Shown: in pieces, positions 58,669-64,000 of the stretch
How positions within the stretch are numbered: position 1 is the first letter of the stretch
Layout: each line of letters begins with the position of its first letter
Source: Devosia limi DSM 17137
GTDB lineage: Bacteria; Pseudomonadota; Alphaproteobacteria; Rhizobiales; Devosiaceae
Direction: 5' to 3'
DNA: 64,000 bases
Assembly (NCBI RefSeq): GCF_900128975.1
Contig: NZ_FQVC01000003.1
Coordinates: 124,001 to 188,000 of the forward strand
Notes under the pieces: model-generated
What the model saw: only the letters and a program-made list of their open reading frames with translations
Told to the model about the DNA's origin: nothing
Databases searched by the model: none
Translations under genes and position numbers: made by a program

Positions 58669-59457
58669 TCAGGTTCCCACCGGGATAAAGGGGCCACCTG
58701 CAAAGGAGCCGCTGTAGAAGTCGTCTTGCATCACGTCGCCACCAGTGGAGATCCGCACGCCGCCATTTCCCAGTCCCACCGTTCGCGCCAGGTCGAAGTC
58801 AGTCGAAGTCTCGCCTGCGGAGCGATAACGCAGGTAGCTCCCTGTGCTCTCGATCTTGCCGCGCCCGATCTGAAAACCGGACGGGTTGCCAGAAAAGAGA
58901 GCCTTGGCCGGATCTGCGGCCGGCGTCCTAAACACCAATACCTGGACCGTGATCGATATCGCCGGGAGGTCGACGCTGCTGGAATAACCACACCAGTTGA
59001 GCACCACATGACTGGTGGTGGCATAGACGGAGATCATCCGGCGGCCGGCGCCGAAGCTCTGGGCAATGCGCCCAGCGACGATGACGTTGCCTGCGTAAGC
59101 CACCATCACCAATGGCACATAGCCAAGGTTGTGGGCATAAGCATTCGCTGCGCCCGACAGCTGCTGGCCGGTGACGGAATACGACAGTCGCGTGGGCATC
59201 CCCGGGAGCAAAGGCGGCGCCGCCCAGGTGGCGGTCGATGCCGCCACGGCCGGCAGGCTCACCAGCACCGTCTGAATGGGAAGCGCCAGGTGATAGGGCA
59301 CGAAATCGCTGTGAAAGGCGATCTTGTCCATGTGTGCCGCTGGGGTCTTGGCTGGCGCATTGCGCGGCGCATCGAAGTCCCCAATGTCCCCCCCGCCCGC
59401 TGCTTCGGTATAGCAGGCGACCACCCCCTGAGCCGGGAAACCTCGGAGCACCCTCAT
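58669..59457 (-). CDS. Phage tail-associated structural protein (hypothetical)
   Basis: 262-aa protein. A central beta-rich region reads TRLSYSVTGQQLSG...GYVPLVMVAYAGNVIVAGRIAQSFGAGRRMISVYATTSHVVL, similar in style to virion surface proteins. It begins within the last bases of the tail-tip gene (ATGA overlap at 59454-59457). No function assigned. Confidence 0.7.
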   Translation of the reverse strand: MRVLRGFPAQGVVACYTEAAGGGDIGDFDAPRNAPAKTPAAHMDKIAFHSDFVPYHLALPIQTVLVSLPAVAASTATWAAPPLLPGMPTRLSYSVTGQQLSGAANAYAHNLGYVPLVMVAYAGNVIVAGRIAQSFGAGRRMISVYATTSHVVLNWCGYSSSVDLPAISITVQVLVFRTPAADPAKALFSGNPSGFQIGRGKIESTGSYLRYRSAGETSTDFDLARTVGLGNGGVRISTGGDVMQDDFYSGSFAGGPFIPVGT

Positions 59458-62018
59458 GGCGCACCGAAGCTGAAAAAGCCGGTGGTCAGATTGATCGTTG
59501 TGGCAGGTCCTTCCAAAAGGCCGGCGGTTATCCGATCGATGCGCGCAGCCATCATCTTGGCCTCGCCATCCTCAAACACGAACGGCTGAAAGGTGATGTC
59601 CTCAAGGCTCGATGCGATGATGAACTGATCAGCGATTTCGATGCGCCGGGTTGGATCATCTGGATTATTCGGCGTCACCCAATAGCTTCCCGCCATGCGA
59701 AAGTCGTCGCTGTCAGCAGGATTGAAGCGTGTCTCAATGCCAATCGTGGACGATCCGGATGGCCCCGAAGTTGCCGTCATGCGCCAGCGGGCGGTGTTTA
59801 AATCATCGCCATCGGCAGCCGATAGCTGGGTCAAAGCATCAGCTACCGCCACCAACTGACCATTCATTGGGATGATTGCCGTGGTGATGGTTTCCTCGAA
59901 GCTGGCCGACAAATTGCCGGCCACCGTGCTCAAGGAACGGCGCATCTCGTCAAACTGCACCGCATTGGCCAGTTCTTGGTCACCGGTAAGCATGGCCTGT
60001 GCCTGCGCCTGGTCAATCAGGTCGCGGATATTGCCGCCGATCCACTCCAGCAAGCCCTTGGCCTGTTGGCCCAGTTCGTCGAGGTTGAGGTCGCCATAGA
60101 CGACATCGAGCGGGCCAAGCTTGATGTCCTCAGTCCGAACCTGCAGCCAGGGCCCGTCGACGACATTGCCGTCGACATCCATGGTCTGATTGGACCAGAG
60201 CGGGCGCGCGGGCCCCAGCAGAATGCCGCGCACCTCGTACAGCGTATCGGCAGTGAAAGTGCCGGTCAGGACGTTGCGCCATGGATCGCCATAGGGCTGG
60301 GAATCGCTGTCGAACATCGGCACGGTCTCGCCAAAGACGCGCACCTGCACCCGCACGGCATTCACCGCAGCGAGGCCGGAAGCATAACGCACCTGGATCG
60401 AGGGGCGGCGTGGCCTCCCTTGGTCGTCATTGATGCGTGCCGGCAGCACTTCCCAGCCCGACATGGGCATAGGAATCGGACCGGCCAGATTGAGCACACC
60501 ATCGGTGACGGGGCGGAAGTCTTCGTCCTGGTCCCAGTCATAGTCCGACGGATCGACTTCGGTCAGGTCGACGATGACATCAAGGTTGGCCTTGTAGATC
60601 ACGCCGTCGACGCGAAAGAGCTTATCCACATAGCCATTCCGCGCCGAGGTCCAGCGCACCACGTCGCCCGGCTCGATGACGCGGAATTCAGGACCCAACA
60701 CGAAGGTATGCCGGCGGGCCCGCAGCGCCTCGCTCAATGCCCACTTCATCAGTCGCTGGACCTGTCCCTTATAGGGCACGACATCGAGCGAGACCGAGGC
60801 CATCAGCCGGCGGTTGCCGTCGAGGGCTTCAAGGTCCGGGCGCAGCAGCGGCGGCGCCGTCTTGACGTTCCAGCCCTCTGCCGGATTGGGGTACGAAGCG
60901 GCCACGCCGTTGACGGTATCGGCCAGCGACAGGAACGGGCTGAAGGTCTGCTCCTCGGTGGATAGGATATCGCCATCGGTGAAAGCCATCACCGGTGCGC
61001 CGGGCTCGCCCACATAGAGCTTATAGGTGCCACCGACTTCAACCAGTCGGCCATTGCACGCGGTCAGGAATGCCTCGATCGAGACATTGACCTGCGCCCC
61101 CACCTGCAGCTCGCCGCCGGCGCGGAACGTCGCTTCCGGCCCACTGGGGCCGTCGACCAAAGCGCGTGCTCGGTTGATGGCCGCAATGAACGTGGCGTCA
61201 TCGATGCGGGCCGGGTGCATCGCCTGCAAGCCATAGAGCCACTGCCCATTGAAGCGGATGCCACGCAGAACGTTGTAGATATGGACGGGCGGCAGGAAGT
61301 CGCCGTCGCCGCCCCAGGTCGCCGGATTGTTCCAGCGCTGTGCCCCCACGCCGCCCACCGTGCTGTCGCGCGACGGGTCATACCAGCGCGCGCCATAGGT
61401 GATGAATTTGACCGCTGGCTTGCCCTGGAACAGCGGCTTGCTGCCATCGTCATTCCGCTCGGGCGCCATCGCAGTGACTATGGCATAGGGCACGCCATAG
61501 CCGATGCGATCGGCGCCATAGGGGCGCGACGGCGACGACACATAGGTGGTGAGAAAGCTGTCGGCTGCGGTCTGGGTGCCGTCATAGAACTTGATCCAGA
61601 GATGATCGCGCCCATCCTTGCGAAAGCCCGCCACGGGCCAGCCATACTGGGGGTGCGCCTCGCCCTTCAGCAGCGTATCTGGAACGCCATCAATCTCCAC
61701 TCCGACCAGTTCACGGATAGGAATGTCACCGATCGCCATGACGTGGGTGGACATCACCCCGCCGGCCGCCCAGGGGCTGTGATAGACCAGCGAGCCAGCC
61801 GTGCAGTTCCAGCCGAAGTTGATCGAGCGCGGGACATCGTCGCCGCCCTGCAGTTGCACCTGCACGCCGAACTTTGCGGGCTGGGGCTCGCCCTGCATGG
61901 CCTTGCCGATGGCACTGAACGCAATGCCGGTGACGACCTGCAAGCCTGCGGCGGTGAGACCAGCAAGGAACGTGCCCGCGCCAAAGATGGCGGAGCCTAT
62001 CGCCGTAAAAACGGGCAT
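59454..62018 (-). CDS. Phage tail-tip / host-specificity protein (gpJ-like, Phage-tail_3 domain)
   Basis: 854-aa central tail-tip protein. The N-terminal hydrophobic segment (IGSAIFGAGTFLAGLTAAGLQVVTGIAF) precedes the tail-hub domain with PRSINFGWNCTAGSLVYHSPW. The Phage-tail_3-type middle domain follows, with DLEALDGNRRLMASVSLDVVPYKGQVQRLMKWAL and LGPEFRVIEPGDVVRW. The C-terminal part is a helical stalk followed by fibre-like beta sequence. This is the rhizobial prophage equivalent of lambda gpJ and determines host adsorption together with the fibre. Confidence 0.88.
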   Translation of the reverse strand: MPVFTAIGSAIFGAGTFLAGLTAAGLQVVTGIAFSAIGKAMQGEPQPAKFGVQVQLQGGDDVPRSINFGWNCTAGSLVYHSPWAAGGVMSTHVMAIGDIPIRELVGVEIDGVPDTLLKGEAHPQYGWPVAGFRKDGRDHLWIKFYDGTQTAADSFLTTYVSSPSRPYGADRIGYGVPYAIVTAMAPERNDDGSKPLFQGKPAVKFITYGARWYDPSRDSTVGGVGAQRWNNPATWGGDGDFLPPVHIYNVLRGIRFNGQWLYGLQAMHPARIDDATFIAAINRARALVDGPSGPEATFRAGGELQVGAQVNVSIEAFLTACNGRLVEVGGTYKLYVGEPGAPVMAFTDGDILSTEEQTFSPFLSLADTVNGVAASYPNPAEGWNVKTAPPLLRPDLEALDGNRRLMASVSLDVVPYKGQVQRLMKWALSEALRARRHTFVLGPEFRVIEPGDVVRWTSARNGYVDKLFRVDGVIYKANLDVIVDLTEVDPSDYDWDQDEDFRPVTDGVLNLAGPIPMPMSGWEVLPARINDDQGRPRRPSIQVRYASGLAAVNAVRVQVRVFGETVPMFDSDSQPYGDPWRNVLTGTFTADTLYEVRGILLGPARPLWSNQTMDVDGNVVDGPWLQVRTEDIKLGPLDVVYGDLNLDELGQQAKGLLEWIGGNIRDLIDQAQAQAMLTGDQELANAVQFDEMRRSLSTVAGNLSASFEETITTAIIPMNGQLVAVADALTQLSAADGDDLNTARWRMTATSGPSGSSTIGIETRFNPADSDDFRMAGSYWVTPNNPDDPTRRIEIADQFIIASSLEDITFQPFVFEDGEAKMMAARIDRITAGLLEGPATTINLTTGFFSFGAP

Positions 62019-62030
62019 GTAGGAAGTCCC

Positions 62031-62468
62031 CTAAAGTCGCTTGAGGTAGTGGGTTTCGGTCCGGGCGTAGCCGCGGCGCTCATAGATGCGGCCGGCGCGC
62101 GGGTTGGCCTCCATCGCTGCCATGCAGCAGAAGGTTGCGTTTCGCTGATCGGCCCAGAGCTCAAACGCGTCCATCATCTCGCCGGCGGCGACACCCCGAT
62201 GGCCCGGATCAATCCACCACCCGAAGTCTCGAGCGAATGAAATGCTGGCCATAGGCGACGGCGCCACATAGCCAAGCAGGAAGCCGCGAGCGATACCGTC
62301 CGGGGCATAGACAATGCAAACCCGATCGGCTTGGTCGAGCGACTGCTGGAACAGCTGATCGGCATGGACCGCGCTAAAGTTCCACGGCAGCTTGCCGGCG
62401 ACATGGGCGGCCTTTGACATCGCCACCACGCGCAGGCAATCGGCGGCCACTGCCGCGCGGACGGTCAT
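62031..62468 (-). CDS. GNAT-family N-acetyltransferase within the tail module
   Basis: 145-aa acetyltransferase. The acetyl-CoA site region is seen as DPGHRGVAAGEMMDAFELWADQRNA (Q/RxxGxG/A type, slightly altered), followed by MEANPRAGRIYERRGYARTETHYLK. The ATG at 62468 overlaps the preceding tail gene by 4 bases (ATGA), so it is firmly within the tail operon. GNAT genes recur at this place in several alphaproteobacterial phages; they may modify a virion or host protein, but the target is unknown. Confidence 0.83.
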   Translation of the reverse strand: MTVRAAVAADCLRVVAMSKAAHVAGKLPWNFSAVHADQLFQQSLDQADRVCIVYAPDGIARGFLLGYVAPSPMASISFARDFGWWIDPGHRGVAAGEMMDAFELWADQRNATFCCMAAMEANPRAGRIYERRGYARTETHYLKRL

Positions 62469-63145
62469 AGGAACCCCAGAAAGCCGCCCCAGCCGAACAG
62501 GCCCTTGGGCTTGGTCTCGACTTTGGTTTGGCCGTTGTCGCCCCAGTAATGGTCCCACTCGGGACACACCGCAGCGTCGACGAAGAACGCGTCACCTGGC
62601 GCGCGGACCTGTTGATCGGCATGGCTGCGCGTCGAGGGGTTTGCCCGGGTCAATTCCTGCGTGTGGCTGGTGCAGGTCAGTGTCACCCCACCATCCTCAT
62701 TCTCGGGCGGGGTCGTGATGGGTGCCTCGTCGACAAAGCCGACGAACAGCGGTTCGGCCGGATCGACCAGTTTGCGGCTGTCGGGATCGAGCAAGCCGGT
62801 ATGGATTTCAACACGACCCTGCTTCAGGTCGTATTGGCGCACCACCTGTTCAACCAGATCATCGAGCTGGCTCATCTTGATGGTGACGCGTTGGACGGTC
62901 ACGCCAGCAATGGCCGGGATGTCACTGATCTGGATAAGGGAACCCTGGCCCTTGTAGTTGCGCATCACTGGCAGGCCGGTGTCTGGATCGATTACCAGCG
63001 CCGCCACGGTGTCATAGCCGGAATAGAAATGGGCGGTTTCGGGCAGGCCGGTTGTGCGGTTGCGCGCAGTGATGGACAGGAAGTCGACAGGCAGCAACAC
63101 CCGGGCAGCAAGCGCCGCCTGGTTGGCTGGAGAGATGGATTTCAT
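62465..63145 (-). CDS. Phage tail assembly protein (DUF2163-like)
   Basis: 226-aa tail protein of the DUF2163 type, related to gene-transfer-agent and lambda-like tail-tip components. Visible are FLSITARNRTTGLPETAHFYSGYDTV, the KGQGSLIQISDIPAIAGVTVQRVTI beta region, and a C-terminal segment with a conserved cysteine (AAVCPEWDHYWGDNG). The start at 63145 matches the family; the longer open frame overlaps the upstream gene. It precedes the GNAT gene with a 4-base overlap. Confidence 0.8.
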   Translation of the reverse strand: MKSISPANQAALAARVLLPVDFLSITARNRTTGLPETAHFYSGYDTVAALVIDPDTGLPVMRNYKGQGSLIQISDIPAIAGVTVQRVTIKMSQLDDLVEQVVRQYDLKQGRVEIHTGLLDPDSRKLVDPAEPLFVGFVDEAPITTPPENEDGGVTLTCTSHTQELTRANPSTRSHADQQVRAPGDAFFVDAAVCPEWDHYWGDNGQTKVETKPKGLFGWGGFLGFL

Positions 63146-63153
63146 GTTGGCCT

Positions 63154-63768
63154 CTAGCCGCGCGCTTCGATGGCGTCGAACGACACCGACCCGCGCCCGG
63201 TGCGCAGATCGCCGGACGCCTGCAGCGAGTTGGGAACGATCACCATCAGGCAGGATGGCTTGGCGATGACGACAGCCTGCCCGGTAAATGCGGCGGGCCA
63301 CAGGTGAGGCCGGATTTCAAACAGTGGCGTCAACCCGGCCACAGCGGCGGCCGGCTCACGCACCTGGTGCAGGTTTGGACCGATCTGGATCAGGTCGCCA
63401 ATGTCCAGCCGGATAGTGGGCAAGCCGTCCGCGCGGATGGATTTGTTGTTGGCACCGATGGTGTGCAGCGTGCCGGTGGGCAGCGGCAGATTGCCGGGAT
63501 GATGGATAGGCCGGCAGCGAGACAGTGCCCGGCCATAGAACGTCATCTGGTCATTCATCGCCGCCGACAGGATAGCCCGCCAGCGGTCCAGTTCGTTTGC
63601 GCGCATCACCCGCGAGACATAGCTTGCCCGCCAAAGTGGCGACCCGAAATCCTTGGTTCGGGTGCGACCGGCAGCGCTGCGGGATTGCTCCTGTCGCGCC
63701 ATCAGATCGAAGCTCGTCGACCAGCCGGGGAAGCCGTCAAGCAGGTCGAGCGGTTCAGTTACAGCCAT
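63154..63768 (-). CDS. Phage tail structural protein (hypothetical)
   Basis: 204-aa protein directly after the tape-measure gene (3 bases apart). It starts MAVTEPLDLLDGFPGWSTSFDLMARQEQSRSAAGRTRTKDFG and includes ALSRCRPIHHPGNL and a late region IVPNSLQASGDLRTG. Proteins in this position in lambda-like alphaproteobacterial phages are distal tail or minor tail components; the precise family is not named here. Confidence 0.78.
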   Translation of the reverse strand: MAVTEPLDLLDGFPGWSTSFDLMARQEQSRSAAGRTRTKDFGSPLWRASYVSRVMRANELDRWRAILSAAMNDQMTFYGRALSRCRPIHHPGNLPLPTGTLHTIGANNKSIRADGLPTIRLDIGDLIQIGPNLHQVREPAAAVAGLTPLFEIRPHLWPAAFTGQAVVIAKPSCLMVIVPNSLQASGDLRTGRGSVSFDAIEARG

Positions 63769-63771
63769 GGC

Positions 63772-64000
63772 CTACCACCCTTCCTTGCTACGGCGAGAGA
63801 CGATCTTGCGTACCCTGCCCTCAAACTCGGCACGATCGCGCGCCATGACTTGGGCCAGTTTAGCCACCGCCGCCTCGTCAGCGCCGCGGGCATCAATGGT
63901 TGGCGCGTAGGTGACGCTTGCACTACCACCACCGCCGCCGCTCGGCAGCCGTGGGAGGATCACGCCATTCTGCGTGGGAACGAATAGTTCCGGGCGGCGC
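63772..64000 (-). CDS. Tail tape-measure protein, C-terminal end (partial)
   Basis: Only the last 75 or so residues are in the window; the frame remains open to base 64000. The sequence RRPELFVPTQNGVIL followed by a glycine run and VTYAPTIDARGADEAAVAKL, then AQVMARDRAEFEGRVRKIVSR, is the recognisable C-terminus of tape-measure proteins from alphaproteobacterial siphophages. Its length sets the tail length. It marks the start, in transcription order, of the tail-tip genes that follow to the left. Confidence 0.86.
   Translation of the reverse strand, partial: RRPELFVPTQNGVILPRLPSGGGGGSASVTYAPTIDARGADEAAVAKLAQVMARDRAEFEGRVRKIVSRRSKEGW

Larger units (their letters stand above)
49119..64000. mobile_element. 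Left part of a lambda-like (siphophage) prophage integrated at tRNA-Met
   Basis: From the tRNA remnant onward the genes are phage-type: excisionase-like, antirepressor and Arc-type repressors, endolysin and spanins, tail fibre, tail tip and tape-measure. Most are leftward. The base and codon composition becomes more mixed than in the host part, and small genes without known relatives are frequent. The head, packaging and integrase genes are not in the window. The tape-measure gene is cut at the right edge. Confidence 0.92.

Noticed and set aside
49119-64000. An integrase or main CI-type repressor in the prophage portion
   Set aside because: I checked the larger frames on both strands. None has tyrosine or serine recombinase motifs or a CI-like helix-turn-helix/peptidase layout.

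Overview
The window is high-GC, densely coded chromosomal DNA from an alphaproteobacterium, most likely of the Hyphomicrobiales. The support is a MipZ division-plane ATPase, a Pha/Mrp antiporter operon with MrpA and MrpB fused as in rhizobia, many TRAP and peptide-type ABC uptake systems, and many FCD-type GntR regulators. A Devosia-like host is my inference; no rRNA or other decisive marker is present.

1-17.8 kb is a catabolic region. It holds a molybdenum hydroxylase large subunit (cut by the window edge), a 2-hydroxyacid dehydrogenase, and a TRAP transporter operon with a maleate-isomerase/Asp-Glu-racemase-type enzyme between dctP and dctQ. The dctM gene of this operon carries a one-base frameshift. 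Next come a LysR regulator, MocA and XdhC (molybdenum cofactor maturation), two PLP enzymes (one a diaminopropionate ammonia-lyase), a GntR regulator, a cupin, a ThDP enzyme, an SDR and a divergent aldehyde dehydrogenase.

17.9-23.1 kb holds a RibD/DHFR-like protein and then a TPP riboswitch. The riboswitch leads a ykoF-thiX-thiZ-thiY-like operon for uptake of a thiamine pyrimidine precursor. The operon ends in an unexpected flavin-dependent monooxygenase of the NtaA/DszA type.

23.1-33.9 kb looks like a sialic-acid-type amino-sugar locus: a peptide-family ABC transporter, a DapA/NanA-family aldolase, a GntR regulator, two Gfo/Idh/MocA oxidoreductases and a fused NanE-NanK enzyme. The kinase half lacks the usual ROK zinc loop. 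The divergent promoter carries a tandem 15-bp repeat overlapping a palindrome, probably the GntR operator.

33.9-49 kb contains the seven-subunit Mrp (Pha) Na+/H+ antiporter operon, two serine beta-lactamase-fold hydrolases, a GAP/LysE-like membrane protein, mipZ, a marR gene behind a 14-bp-arm perfect palindrome, an outer-membrane barrel gene overlapping its hydrolase gene, an orphan NarL-type response regulator, and an exported YkuD-domain protein with an altered active-site motif.

49.1 kb to the end is the left part of a lambda-like (siphophage) prophage integrated in the 3' half of a tRNA-Met(CAU) gene. From the left it carries an excisionase-like gene, an immunity module resembling phage P22 immI (two Arc-type ribbon-helix-helix proteins, an ORF6N antirepressor, and three copies of a TGGCT-N3-AGCCA operator), lysis genes (an overlapping Rz/Rz1 pair and a GH24 endolysin with a hydrophobic tail), a patch of small oppositely oriented genes, and tail genes running leftward from the tape-measure protein. 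No integrase lies in the window; it should be at the other end of the element.
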